NCBI RefSeq assembly: GCF_001431535.1
Contig: NZ_LDJK01000043.1
Location: 49,374-113,373 of the forward strand
Direction of reading: 5' to 3'
DNA from: Stenotrophomonas chelatiphaga
GTDB taxonomy: Bacteria > Pseudomonadota > Gammaproteobacteria > Xanthomonadales > Xanthomonadaceae
DNA length: 64,000 bases
The position numbers were made by a program, and so were the translations under genes. The notes under the pieces are model-generated. The model did not search any database. It had not been told where the DNA came from and saw only the letters and a program-made list of their open reading frames with translations. Of this stretch, positions 1-8,547 are shown one piece after another (the stretch's first letter is position 1; each line of letters starts with the position of its first letter).

Positions 1-2
1 TC

Positions 3-230
3 CGTGCATCTGCCATTCAAGGCGTAATGAAACGAATCAAAGCGAAGGGCATCAAAGTGATCGTGCATGAACCTGCGCTGCCAGGTGACGCCTTCTTCGG
101 ATCACCCGTTGTCAACGAATTGAGTCTGTTCAAGGAACAATGCGATGTCATTGTTGCGAACCGACTCGAGGATGACATCGCCGATGTACGGGACAAGGTG
201 TATACGCGTGACCTCTTTGGCAAGAACTGA
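3..230 (+). CDS. ugd: UDP-glucose 6-dehydrogenase, C-terminal fragment (truncated by window edge)
   Basis: Only the last 75 codons are in the window. The frame is open from base 3 and ends in TGA. The visible part reads like the C-terminal UDP-binding domain of UDP-glucose/nucleotide-sugar dehydrogenases, with the family stretches [12 protein letters not shown] and [13 protein letters not shown]. The enzyme would oxidise UDP-glucose to UDP-glucuronate in the cytoplasm, giving an acidic sugar donor for the polysaccharide genes that follow 12 bases downstream on the same strand. The exact nucleotide-sugar substrate cannot be read from this fragment. Confidence 0.82.
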   Translation, partial: RASAIQGVMKRIKAKGIKVIVHEPALPGDAFFGSPVVNELSLFKEQCDVIVANRLEDDIADVRDKVYTRDLFGKN

Positions 231-242
231 GAGGACGGAAGC

Positions 243-689
243 ATGAAAATCGTTGCGATCGCTTCGGGTGGAGGCCACTGGGAGCAGCTGATGTTGATGC
301 GCCCGGCCTTTGCATCAGCAGATGTCCTGTATCTGACTACGCTCGACGGCCTTCCGCAACGAGCGGGAGTTGCGCAATACGGGTTACTCCACGAGTGCAA
401 TCGAAACCAGCTGAAACGTATCGGTTCCAATGTCTGGCGGCTGGCCAGGACGTTTCTTGAGTTCAAACCGGACGTTGTGGTCAGTACTGGTGCTCTACCG
501 GGCCTGATTGCTCTGGCGCTAGCCAAGTACGTGTTCGGGGCGCGGACGATTTGGATCGACAGCATTGCCAACGGCGAACAGCTGTCCATGTCTGGCTCCT
601 ACGCGAAGAGGTTCGCTGACCTGACCCTGACGCAATGGGAGGAGGTCGCAGAAAAAGAGCGCGTGGAATTCAGGGGAGCTGTGCTTTGA
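243..689 (+). CDS. Alg14/PssD-like glycosyltransferase anchoring subunit
   Basis: A 148-aa protein beginning MKIVAIASGGGHWEQL, the glycine-rich N-terminal signature of the Alg14/PssD/Cps14F family. In known systems this subunit pairs with an Alg13-like catalytic partner to form one GT-B glycosyltransferase acting on lipid-linked sugar at the inner membrane. The ATG follows a clear GAGGACGGAAG ribosome site. Its stop overlaps the TTG start of the next gene, which encodes exactly the expected Alg13-like half, so the two are probably translationally coupled. The sugar transferred is unknown; a uronic acid is plausible given the neighbouring ugd. Confidence 0.82.
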   Translation: MKIVAIASGGGHWEQLMLMRPAFASADVLYLTTLDGLPQRAGVAQYGLLHECNRNQLKRIGSNVWRLARTFLEFKPDVVVSTGALPGLIALALAKYVFGARTIWIDSIANGEQLSMSGSYAKRFADLTLTQWEEVAEKERVEFRGAVL

Positions 690-1165
690 TTTTCGCGACC
701 GTTGGAACCCAGATCCCATTCCCCCGCATGATCGAATCGGTTCGCTACGCTGCCGAACGCCTTGACATCGACATCGTTGCTCAGACGATCGATGTGGATT
801 ACGTGTATACACCGAAGGGCAGGTTGACCTGCGTAAAAACTGTGCATCCGCGCAAATTTCAGGATTTGGTAGCAGCTGCGGATATCATCGTATCTCACGC
901 TGGTATCGGCTCGATAATCAGTGCCGCCACAGCAAGCAAGCCCATCATTCTGATGCCGCGCCAGTCGCAACTTTCCGAGCATAGAAATGATCATCAGGTG
1001 GACACGGCCAAGCGATTCGGATCCAGGCGAGGTATATACATCTTCAATGACGGGCCCGAATTGGTTGATGTCCTAACCGTGCCCTTAGTGCCGCTGGCCC
1101 CGATCGAGCCAGACATGTCTCCACTCATTGCAGGCATCAAGAGCTTTATCTGGAATGCGAGTTAA
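686..1165 (+). CDS. Alg13/PssE-like glycosyltransferase catalytic subunit
   Basis: A 159-aa protein starting IFATVGTQIPFPRM and carrying DIIVSHAGIGSI and KPIILMPR. These are hallmarks of the GT28 C-terminal domain of Alg13/PssE/Cps14G, which binds the UDP-sugar. I chose the TTG at 686: AGGGGAG lies 8 bases upstream, the family N-terminus begins there, and it overlaps the TGA of the preceding Alg14-like gene. An in-frame upstream ATG at 635 would add an unrelated basic stretch. Together the two genes should encode one split glycosyltransferase adding a sugar to the growing repeat unit. Confidence 0.82.
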   Translation: MIFATVGTQIPFPRMIESVRYAAERLDIDIVAQTIDVDYVYTPKGRLTCVKTVHPRKFQDLVAAADIIVSHAGIGSIISAATASKPIILMPRQSQLSEHRNDHQVDTAKRFGSRRGIYIFNDGPELVDVLTVPLVPLAPIEPDMSPLIAGIKSFIWNAS

Positions 1166-2468
1166 CTCTCAACTAACCCATCGGACCGCAAGCTCAGCGA
1201 TCGGCGTCAGCGCGTTATCTTCCACGACGCTCGGCTGCCTGCTGGTCGCCTCGGGTGTGTTTGCCATCGTCCTGCGCGTGGCAGGTAGCGTAACCGGAAT
1301 TCCCTTGCTACGGGAGGCGCTGCCAGCCCAGGTCCTTTACCTCCTCCTTAATGGCTGCCTTGCGTTTCTGATGGTGCAGGGGGCGCGAACCCTGACCCGC
1401 TCCGGGCTGTTCGCTACGCTTGCCTATATATACCTCTTATCTCTGCTGGCGCTGCATCTGATTGCTTCGCCACCAGCCGGGCCCGAGGCATGGAATACGG
1501 GGCCCACTGAGCTGGCACGTGCGTTCGCGCTACATACGATGATGCTCACCGCCGTCCTTGTCAGTTCCAATGGGGCAGTCTCACCGAAGCAGGCCGTTCT
1601 CTGCTTCCGTCTCATCATAGCGACGGGCGTGTTCATGGTTGCAATGTCGTGTCTGCAGCTCGCTGGTTTCGCGCCCCACTTCTATTTCCAGTGGTATGGA
1701 AGCTCGCATTTGCCGCGGCCTACGGGCGGCTTGGAGCATCCGCACTTCTTCGCAGCCTACCTTGTTCTTGCGATCGCAGCATCGAAGTGGCTGCACATTG
1801 CAGGATACATGCGTACCACGTCGTACAGAGTTCTCTTTCTTGTCCTCGCAAGCGGCATCGTAATCTCGACATCGCGCGTAGGCGTACTTGCATTTGCCGC
1901 GTATCTCCTTGCGCAAGCTTTAGCTTCCAGCGGCACCATGACTCGGCTTGTGAAGCGAGTGAGCGCATTTTTTGCAGTCGTGGCACTCGCCGCTACCACT
2001 GCCGCTGCTATCTGGATGCTGCTACCTGACTCGGCAGCCGCCCATTACATGGAAGTGTTCGCGTCCGCGTTCATCTCATCGTTTTCCGGCGACGTCTCCG
2101 ATGGCGAGTTCCTTCGAGGACGTGGCAGTAGGTGGAGTCATGAAATGGATCTGATTACTGCTGACCCGATTGCGATGCTGTTCGGCTACGGTCATCAGCC
2201 ATTTGTCTCTCACAACCTCATCCTCAGACAGCTGCAGGTATCGGGAATTACGGGCACCGTCAGCTACCTCTTTCTATTGGGAGCTTTCCTGGCATCGATC
2301 GTCACCAGAGCGGACCAGAAGAGCCGACCGGTGGCCGTTGGCGTCACATCCTCGATGGTTCTTGCGTCATTGACCTTCCCGGTCTTTGTATCAGTAACAA
2401 TAATTTCCGCTATATCTTTACTAATCGTGGCATCGCGCGCGTTGTATAGCCGTGATCGAATCGCCTAA
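1155..2468 (+). CDS. O-antigen/exopolysaccharide polymerase-like membrane protein (Wzy-like)
   Basis: About 437 aa with many hydrophobic segments spread over the whole length and a large loop near the C-terminal third (around SDGEFLRGRGSRWSHEMDLI). This loop followed by FGYGHQPFVSHNLILRQL resembles the Wzy_C / O-antigen ligase-polymerase pattern. It would polymerise lipid-linked repeat units on the periplasmic face of the inner membrane. The start is uncertain: ATG 1155 overlaps the previous stop by 11 bases, and an in-frame TTG at 1128 is also possible. Such polymerases are poorly conserved, so the family call rests on topology, loop pattern and context. Confidence 0.7.
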   Translation: MRVNSQLTHRTASSAIGVSALSSTTLGCLLVASGVFAIVLRVAGSVTGIPLLREALPAQVLYLLLNGCLAFLMVQGARTLTRSGLFATLAYIYLLSLLALHLIASPPAGPEAWNTGPTELARAFALHTMMLTAVLVSSNGAVSPKQAVLCFRLIIATGVFMVAMSCLQLAGFAPHFYFQWYGSSHLPRPTGGLEHPHFFAAYLVLAIAASKWLHIAGYMRTTSYRVLFLVLASGIVISTSRVGVLAFAAYLLAQALASSGTMTRLVKRVSAFFAVVALAATTAAAIWMLLPDSAAAHYMEVFASAFISSFSGDVSDGEFLRGRGSRWSHEMDLITADPIAMLFGYGHQPFVSHNLILRQLQVSGITGTVSYLFLLGAFLASIVTRADQKSRPVAVGVTSSMVLASLTFPVFVSVTIISAISLLIVASRALYSRDRIA

Positions 2469-2480
2469 GAACCAGGAAGG

Positions 2481-3779
2481 ATGCCAGAGTTGAACATCAA
2501 GACCAGCCTGATCAAGGTCCTTGGCCCGTTGTCGGATGCAGCCGTTCGCCGTTTCGTTCTGCGTAAGCTGACTGCTGACGATAAGCGCGAGCAATCCAGC
2601 CATGTGGTGCTCGCGCCTTCATCCCGGGGAAATCTTGGTGATGAGGCAATGCTCACGTCGACGATAACGACCCTTCGTGCAATGTCCTCGTTACCCGTTA
2701 CCGTGCTGTGTCACCGGACAGATGATGATTGGAGCCACATCGACCCCTCCATAACTCAAGTTAGTATCGAGGGGTTCTTTTCGCCAGCTCTTTGGGCGCA
2801 CGCTTCGGACCAGCTCGTTTCCACACTGAAGCGGGCTAGAACATTCAGCGTCTTGGGCGCCGATATTATGGACGGCGCATATTCGAGCAGCCGAACGTTC
2901 CGACGCCTGTTGATGCTTGAGGTCGCCCTCAAGCTTGGAGTTGACGCGACAATTCTCGGATTCAGCTATTCGGACAAAGCCAATCCGGACAGCATGGCGT
3001 ACTTGAGCCGCCTCGGGCCGAACGTGACCAAGTATGCTCGCGATCCACTCTCTTTTGAGAGGCTCCGTCGTATTTGCTCAGACCGACTAGAGCTTGTCGC
3101 GGATACCGCCTTCCTGCTCAGGCCCAGCGACTCCCTGTCTGAACAAATGGCAGTGCTCACCGGGAAGATCGCTGAGCTACGCACGCAAGGGAAAAAGATC
3201 ATCGCGTTCAACGCCAATCCACTCGGCGCTGCGATGAGCGCAGGCGCCAAACGGGGCAACGAGTCGGTTTCCGGCCTCGACAGTCTGGTGCAGCGGAACG
3301 TTGAATCGATACTGAGGTCGGACCCGGCGATCCACCTGATAGCCATCTCTCATGACCCGCGCGAGCCCCACAGTGACGCGCGCGTACTGGAGGATGTCGC
3401 CGCGTCGTTGCCCGCCGACATCTCGGCGCGCTTCGTATTGGCCACACGTGGCATATCTGCCCGCGACGTTAAGCTGCTCTGTTCCATGACTGACCTGGTT
3501 GTGACAGGACGTATGCATATGGGAATCGCGGCCTTGGGCACGGCAACCCCCTGCTACTTCCTCGATTTCCAGGGCAAGGTGCGGGGTCTTCTCAGACACT
3601 TTGAAATCGAAGAAATGTGCTGCGACTGGGCAACCTACTCATCGCCAGAACTGTACTCCGAGCAGGTGACCAGGTTCCTGAAGGAATCACCTCATTACAA
3701 GGAAAAGCTAGCTGCGCGCTTGCCTAGCATCAAGCAACTGGCAGCCAAGAACTTTGAACGATTCAAGGATCAAGTGTGA
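2481..3779 (+). CDS. Polysaccharide pyruvyl transferase family protein
   Basis: A 432-aa soluble protein with the family signatures SSRGNLGDEAML near residue 50 and VTGRMHMGIAALGTATPCYF near the C-terminus, as in WcaK/CsaB/GumL-type pyruvyltransferases. These transfer pyruvate from phosphoenolpyruvate to make ketals on sugars, adding negative charge. The AGGAAGG ribosome site directly abuts ATG 2481; the in-frame TTG at 2490 has better spacing and may be the real start. It overlaps the next gene by four bases. Members of this superfamily can act on other acceptors, so the reaction is inferred from family and context. Confidence 0.8.
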   Translation: MPELNIKTSLIKVLGPLSDAAVRRFVLRKLTADDKREQSSHVVLAPSSRGNLGDEAMLTSTITTLRAMSSLPVTVLCHRTDDDWSHIDPSITQVSIEGFFSPALWAHASDQLVSTLKRARTFSVLGADIMDGAYSSSRTFRRLLMLEVALKLGVDATILGFSYSDKANPDSMAYLSRLGPNVTKYARDPLSFERLRRICSDRLELVADTAFLLRPSDSLSEQMAVLTGKIAELRTQGKKIIAFNANPLGAAMSAGAKRGNESVSGLDSLVQRNVESILRSDPAIHLIAISHDPREPHSDARVLEDVAASLPADISARFVLATRGISARDVKLLCSMTDLVVTGRMHMGIAALGTATPCYFLDFQGKVRGLLRHFEIEEMCCDWATYSSPELYSEQVTRFLKESPHYKEKLAARLPSIKQLAAKNFERFKDQV

Positions 3780-4744
3780 AGACCGTCTATATAGCCTGGG
3801 CCGGCTTTCAGCGTCGTGCAGTATCAATGCAGGCATTAATGGGATTCAAGCTGTTTCATCTGCCCGCGGCACAGGGCGGCCCTCTGGTGAAGTTGGCTGG
3901 CTACATGAGGCAAGGTGCCAGTACGATCCGCATCTTGCGCAAAGAGAGGCCAGACATCGTCTGGATACAAGCTCCACCAAACTTCATCCCGCACCTGTTG
4001 ATGATCACGCGGATCGTGACAGGAAAAAAATTCAAGATCCTGCTCGATTGTCATAATTCAGCGCTCAGATCACCTTGGATTGATACACCATTTTTTGCGC
4101 ATAGCGCGAAGAGAGCCGATGCTGTGATCGTCCATAATGATGACATAGCGGCGAAGGCAAGCGATCTGTTGCTCGACGGAACCAATATAGTCGTCCTGGA
4201 GGACCCGCCGTCGACACTTCGCGTTGATTCAGCGTCCGGCGCGGTTGGCAACTATATTCTGGTTCCATGCTCGTTCGCTGACGACGAACCAGTTGACATG
4301 GTATTGGAAGCCGCCAGGCATGCACCCGGATTGCAATTCAAGATTACGGGAAGGCTTGAGAAAGCACGAGCCAAGGGATTGCTGAGCTCATGCCCGGAGA
4401 ATGTTCAATTCACGGGATTTGTCTCAGAATCTGATTTTAATGACTTGCTGCGGCACGCGTCGGTAGTTCTCGGAATCACAACTTTCGAGGACATTCAGTT
4501 GAGCGTGGCGAACGAAGCAATCGGTGCTGGAAAGGCTCTCGTTCTTTCGGGCACAGGCACGCTGACCAGGATGTTCTCTGACTGTGCTGATTTTTTTGAT
4601 AATACATCCTCTGACCTGATAACGGTTATGAAAAGCGCGATGGGCAACCGAAAGCGGCTGGAGGAGCGCAGCATCATTTCGGCGTCACAACGCGCCGAGT
4701 CATGGAAAGCACGCGTTGCGAGCGCCGGTTTTGTATCACAATGA
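3776..4744 (+). CDS. GT-B family glycosyltransferase
   Basis: A 322-aa protein starting with GTG inside a GTGA overlap with the pyruvyltransferase gene, with AAGGAT just upstream. The N-terminal half has a Rossmann-like start and RPDIVWIQAPPNF. The C-terminal half has ENVQFTGFVSESDFNDLL and FEDIQLSVANEAIGAGKAL, where a glutamate-containing donor-site segment of group 1 (GT4-like) transferases is expected. It probably transfers one sugar of the repeat unit at the cytoplasmic side of the membrane. It is short for a GT4 enzyme (usually 350-400 aa), and the exact GT family is not certain. Confidence 0.72.
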   Translation: MKTVYIAWAGFQRRAVSMQALMGFKLFHLPAAQGGPLVKLAGYMRQGASTIRILRKERPDIVWIQAPPNFIPHLLMITRIVTGKKFKILLDCHNSALRSPWIDTPFFAHSAKRADAVIVHNDDIAAKASDLLLDGTNIVVLEDPPSTLRVDSASGAVGNYILVPCSFADDEPVDMVLEAARHAPGLQFKITGRLEKARAKGLLSSCPENVQFTGFVSESDFNDLLRHASVVLGITTFEDIQLSVANEAIGAGKALVLSGTGTLTRMFSDCADFFDNTSSDLITVMKSAMGNRKRLEERSIISASQRAESWKARVASAGFVSQ

Positions 4745-4901
4745 CGCTCGATGCCGTTGACTTGCAGCAGCACCCACTGCCCATTTCCAGAGCCTCTCGG
4801 CAGGACCAGCTCTTTCAGCCTGAAAGACGTCGCCCCGGACGCGCGGCCCAAATTTTCGAAGCATCTCCGACCCGGGGATCCATGACAGGTTGCGCGCTCA
4901 C

Positions 4902-6179
4902 ATGACGCCGCGCGCGGGAAGAATCAGGCAAGCCACGTCCCTGGTTGATCAATGCACCCACGCGGGTATTGCCATGGGGTGCATGGTCGCATTCGGACGT
5001 TGGCTGCATGTTGATGACTTCGGGGCCCTCATGGCGGGCTACGCTATCTGGTTCCTGGCCGAGTCCCTGCAACGATCAGCCATCCTGATTCCTGCAATAA
5101 TCTCAATCTCCAAGCACGTTGACGCTGCCGGCGCGTATGCCACATGGTTCCGCGTCGGATTCATCGCAGTGGCAGCATCATCCGGACTTATGCTGGCCGG
5201 CGTGCCAGTCGCGCACTACTTCGGTGCCGAATATTGGCAGACGGCCCTTGTCGCAGGCGCAGTTTTCACCTTTACGGGCGGCATCAACTCGCTGGTGCGG
5301 CGCCTGTTTTTCCATTCCGCCGCGTACAAACATATTCTTATCGGTGACGGATTCGCCTTGCTGTTATTTGGCATCATCGCAACAGCGATCGTGTCATCTG
5401 CTGAAGGCGCAGGACTATCTGTCGCATCAGCGTTACTGACGTACGGTATTCTCTTCAGTGCCGCGCCCATGTTCTTGGCGCTCGCGGGCTGGAGACTGGT
5501 CTTCGCGGCACCTTTGCAGTTCAAGTCAATCCTGGCCGGCAACGGCGCGTTCATCAGGCAACTCTCTGCTGGCTCACTCGCCCAGTATCTATACAATAAT
5601 GGCGTTCAGTTGTTGCTCGCCATCGTCTCGACCCCCATAGGCGTGGCGGCATTCAGCGCGTCCCGGACGATGGCGCGCCCGCTGTTCATTGTTACGTCTG
5701 CTTATTCGGACGCGGAGCGATCGCAGGCAGCGAAGCAGTTCGCTGCATCTGGGGCACCGGGGTTGGACCGCATGTTCTGGCCGATGATGCGTACACTGGC
5801 CTTGGTTTTTGGCCCCATCCTGATCATTTTCGCTGCGATCGCGCCATGGATGATGCACGTCGCATTTGACGGGAAGTACGACGACTACGCCATCCATTCA
5901 ATTTTATGGATCGCTGCCTTGGCGCCGCAGATTTTTTCCTTTCCGTCGGACATCATTCTGACCACGCGCGGTGACTCTAGGCATCTGATGCGGTCGCGCT
6001 TTGAAGCAGCTGGTCTCTGCCTTCTCTTCTTCTTCGCTGGCTATCTTGTGATGTCGGACGTGCCGGTCGCCTGGGCTATAATCTCGATCATAGCGGCCCG
6101 GCTGTGGCTACTGGCGAGGAACAGTCTCCGCTACGCATCAACGCGCACCTCGAGCCCTTCAAACGAGAGCATGCAATGA
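4902..6179 (+). CDS. Polysaccharide flippase-like membrane protein (Wzx/MATE-type)
   Basis: About 425 aa, almost entirely hydrophobic helices separated by short loops, with no signal peptide and no catalytic motif. This size and topology fit the Wzx/MVF-type flippases that move undecaprenyl-linked repeat units to the periplasm. Start choice: ATG 4902, with an in-frame TTG at 4890 as alternative (GGGGAT about 10 bases upstream). Its TGA overlaps the ATG of the next gene. A polymerase and glycosyltransferases lie in the same operon, which supports a Wzx/Wzy-dependent pathway, though sequence identity to known flippases cannot be judged by eye. Confidence 0.68.
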   Translation: MTPRAGRIRQATSLVDQCTHAGIAMGCMVAFGRWLHVDDFGALMAGYAIWFLAESLQRSAILIPAIISISKHVDAAGAYATWFRVGFIAVAASSGLMLAGVPVAHYFGAEYWQTALVAGAVFTFTGGINSLVRRLFFHSAAYKHILIGDGFALLLFGIIATAIVSSAEGAGLSVASALLTYGILFSAAPMFLALAGWRLVFAAPLQFKSILAGNGAFIRQLSAGSLAQYLYNNGVQLLLAIVSTPIGVAAFSASRTMARPLFIVTSAYSDAERSQAAKQFAASGAPGLDRMFWPMMRTLALVFGPILIIFAAIAPWMMHVAFDGKYDDYAIHSILWIAALAPQIFSFPSDIILTTRGDSRHLMRSRFEAAGLCLLFFFAGYLVMSDVPVAWAIISIIAARLWLLARNSLRYASTRTSSPSNESMQ

Positions 6180-7159
6180 AAGTCTGGCTTCAACGGTTGA
6201 AACGTCGCGCCCGCCCGGCAAAAAACATGGCCCAGGCCATTTCAGGATCCTGGTACGATTATGTCCGCTTTATCAAATATGGCGGATGGCGGCTCTCGAA
6301 CAGTGATTCATCGGTCCGGAACTATCTGGCTGTCAAGGTATATCATCGCCTTGAGAAGAGCTTGAGCTTCCGCAACCGACGGGCAGGCTCTGGATGGGAC
6401 GCCCTGCATGAACTACTCGGGATCGTAAAGGCAGCTGGCGCCGCGGATTCACGTGGTTTTCAAGACAAGGTGGCTGTGAACGTCCTCAGGACATTCGTCG
6501 ACGAAAGTCCCGCCTTGGCAGCCACCGCCGCAACAGAGTCGGCGCTGAAATACATCGACAGCCTTCCCGCCTACCCCGAAGTTGGCGGTGGCTATCGTGA
6601 ATTGACTTCCTCATCCCTGCTGAGTGGCCAACTGGACTCCCCTGAGAGCTTTTTCTACAGCAGGCATTCCGTTCGTGATTACTCCAGCCGGCCAGTCGCG
6701 CGCGAACAGATACTGCGAGCCGTCGAGTTGGCGAGCAAGAGCCCCTCTGTTTGCAGCCGCCAGGCATGGCATGTCTACGAGATATCAGACAGGGAAAAAA
6801 TTGATCGCGCCCTGAAGTACCAGAACGGCAACAAAGGCTTTGGTCACGAGGTTCCGTGCCTGCTGATTGTAACTGCCGACCTGCGCGCATTCGATGCTGG
6901 CTACGAACGCAACCAGCCCTGGATCGATGGCGGAATGTTCGCTATGTCCCTGGTTTACGCCCTTCATTCTCTTGGCCTGGGCAGTTGTTGCTTGAACTGG
7001 AGCAGGACCCCCACTCAGGATCGTGCGTTCAGAAGCGAAGTTCCAATTTCGGCTGAGCATAGCGTGATCATGATGATTGCGTGCGGCTACCCGAATGACG
7101 AGTTTCGTGGCTGCGCTTCGGCCCGTCGCCCTGTTTCTGAAATACACACGAGGCTGTGA
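6176..7159 (+). CDS. Nitroreductase-family protein embedded in the polysaccharide operon
   Basis: A 327-aa protein. The C-terminal half is a nitroreductase (FMN-binding) domain, seen in SRHSVRDYSSRPVAREQI, SPSVCSRQAWHVYEI and the later GGMFAMSLVYALHSLGLGSC. The first about 145 residues, rich in Arg/Lys and Trp/Tyr, precede this domain and are not recognised. ATG 6176 overlaps the flippase stop as ATGA, and its own TGA overlaps the next GTG start. Nitroreductase-fold proteins are flavoproteins using NAD(P)H or acting on cofactors. What this one reduces or cleaves in polysaccharide synthesis is unknown. Confidence 0.75.
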   Translation: MKVWLQRLKRRARPAKNMAQAISGSWYDYVRFIKYGGWRLSNSDSSVRNYLAVKVYHRLEKSLSFRNRRAGSGWDALHELLGIVKAAGAADSRGFQDKVAVNVLRTFVDESPALAATAATESALKYIDSLPAYPEVGGGYRELTSSSLLSGQLDSPESFFYSRHSVRDYSSRPVAREQILRAVELASKSPSVCSRQAWHVYEISDREKIDRALKYQNGNKGFGHEVPCLLIVTADLRAFDAGYERNQPWIDGGMFAMSLVYALHSLGLGSCCLNWSRTPTQDRAFRSEVPISAEHSVIMMIACGYPNDEFRGCASARRPVSEIHTRL

Positions 7160-8181
7160 CATTGCCAAAGGGAGCCGCCTTGAGTTTCCTCGCCCGCGTG
7201 AGCATGGCTTTGCTCATTGTCGTTTACACGTTCAACGCCAATGCGAATTCGGCGCAATGTGAATCCGTAGCTCCGGGTACTGTCGTAAAAGACGTCGAAA
7301 CTACATCAGTCTACATGGATCGTCAGTCATCAGTAGTCGACGAAGCACGTAAAAAGCAGAACTCAATCGACGTTGCACCCATTGATCGTGCAGCCTTGCA
7401 AATCGCCGAGATGTCAAACAAATACGTGACTGGCGATGATTGCAGCGGAATGCGTGCGCTCCAGCTCCTCAGCCAATGGGCATCGCGCGATGGCTTATCC
7501 CATCCTGTCGGGTTTCAGGGCCAAGTGACGTCAATGCTCTATGGGATGTCGTTTGTGTCTTCGTTCGGCCAGAGCGCTGAACTTTGCAGAGATGCAGATT
7601 GCGACAGAACAAAGCGCTGGCTCGCGATGCTCGCAGATCAGTCCCTGACCTACTTCTCAGCTTCCGGCCGGAAGAGAAACAACCTCTTTTACTGGAGCTC
7701 CGCGTTTGCGGTTTTCGCAGGCCGGTATACAGGACGGAATGCGCTCTATGAACGCGGAAAGGCTGGGATCGCAGAGGGCTTCTCCCACATAGATGCGGAT
7801 GGTTTTCCGTATGAAAATAGTCGTGGGAAGCGAGCGCTTTTTTACAACGCGTACGCGTTCACCGCTCTCACGTGGGGCGCGGCTGGTGTATCAAGAGACT
7901 GGATGCTAGAGCAGGCTGAAGCGAATCCGAACGTTGTGATACTGCAAACGCGATTGGATGACTATCGTGCCGGAAAGTATGATCACAGCTTTTACTCAAC
8001 GTCCCAAGAGATCGTTCACTTCCCCTACTGGAAATTGCCATGGCAAGTCGCGGGGGCAGCCTCCACATCAGAGGCATGCAAAGCTATGGATAACTCGCTT
8101 CGGCACAAGGTACTTGGAGGCTCAACTTCGCTGATGTTGAGCAAGCTCTGGCATTTGCCCCAGTGCGCGACCGGCAATTAA
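7156..8181 (+). CDS. Alginate lyase (PL5)-family secreted protein with altered active-site motif
   Basis: A 341-aa protein with an N-terminal hydrophobic signal (MALLIVVYTFNANANSA region), so periplasmic or exported. The core matches the AlgL/PL5 pattern: RNNLFYW where AlgL has NNH-x-YW, then HIDADGF and RGKRALFYNAYA where AlgL has RAL-x-YHNYA. The catalytic arginine and tyrosine positions are kept, but the catalytic histidine of NNHxYW is leucine. In AlgL-type systems the lyase trims or clears mislocalised polymer in the periplasm during export. Here it closes the polysaccharide operon (GTGA overlap with the preceding gene). Whether it cleaves, or acts on another uronate polymer, is unclear. 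Confidence 0.72.
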   Translation: MTLPKGAALSFLARVSMALLIVVYTFNANANSAQCESVAPGTVVKDVETTSVYMDRQSSVVDEARKKQNSIDVAPIDRAALQIAEMSNKYVTGDDCSGMRALQLLSQWASRDGLSHPVGFQGQVTSMLYGMSFVSSFGQSAELCRDADCDRTKRWLAMLADQSLTYFSASGRKRNNLFYWSSAFAVFAGRYTGRNALYERGKAGIAEGFSHIDADGFPYENSRGKRALFYNAYAFTALTWGAAGVSRDWMLEQAEANPNVVILQTRLDDYRAGKYDHSFYSTSQEIVHFPYWKLPWQVAGAASTSEACKAMDNSLRHKVLGGSTSLMLSKLWHLPQCATGN

Positions 8182-8223
8182 AGCCTGCCGAGATCGCTGA
8201 GTTCTCGGGTCGAGCTCCACTCA

Positions 8224-8251
8224 GGCGCGGAGTGTCATCGGACACCGCGCC
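8224..8251 (+). terminator. Hairpin after the polysaccharide operon
   Basis: GGCGCG...GTGTC pairs with GACAC...CGCGCC around a 4-base loop, with a two-base bulge. It lies 43 bases after the last operon stop and before the tRNA. There is no T-tract, so intrinsic termination is doubtful; it may only be a stable 3' end. Confidence 0.35.
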
Positions 8252-8304
8252 GAGGGCCGATGCTGCGCACGATACTCTAGTTTAGGTTACACTACTCGGC
8301 CAGC

Positions 8305-8381
8305 GCGCTCGTAGCTCAGCCGGATAGAGTAGTGGCTTCCGAAGCCATTGGTCGGGGGTTCGAATCCCTCCGGGCGCACCA
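8305..8381 (+). tRNA. tRNA-Arg (anticodon CCG)
   Basis: A full cloverleaf can be drawn over 77 bases. The acceptor stem GCGCTCG pairs with CGGGCGC (one T-G pair), the anticodon stem is GTGGC/GCCAT with loop TTCCGAA (anticodon CCG at 8339-8341, reading CGG), and the T-loop is GGGGGTTCGAATCCCTC. The 3' end has an encoded ACCA. It lies between the low-GC polysaccharide locus and high-GC genes; no integrase or duplicated tRNA end is visible nearby. Confidence 0.96.
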
Positions 8382-8547
8382 TCTCCCTCGCTTATCCCAC
8401 CGTCCCAGGCTCACCGCCCGGACGCCGCGAACGGGCCCGCTGAAGGCCTGTTCAGCCACGGCAGCGACGCTTCACACCCCCTCCAACTCCCCTGCGACAG
8501 CATCGGCCTCCCACGGGCGCCTGCCCGCCTGCAGAGGAGTGGCATCG

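Noticed and set aside
635..685. Upstream ATG for the Alg13-like gene
   Set aside because: It would add 17 basic residues absent from the family; TTG 686 has a good ribosome site and overlaps the previous stop.
8305..8381. tRNA-Arg as an integration site of an island
   Set aside because: No integrase and no direct repeat of the tRNA 3' end is visible in the window; the left side of the locus is not included.
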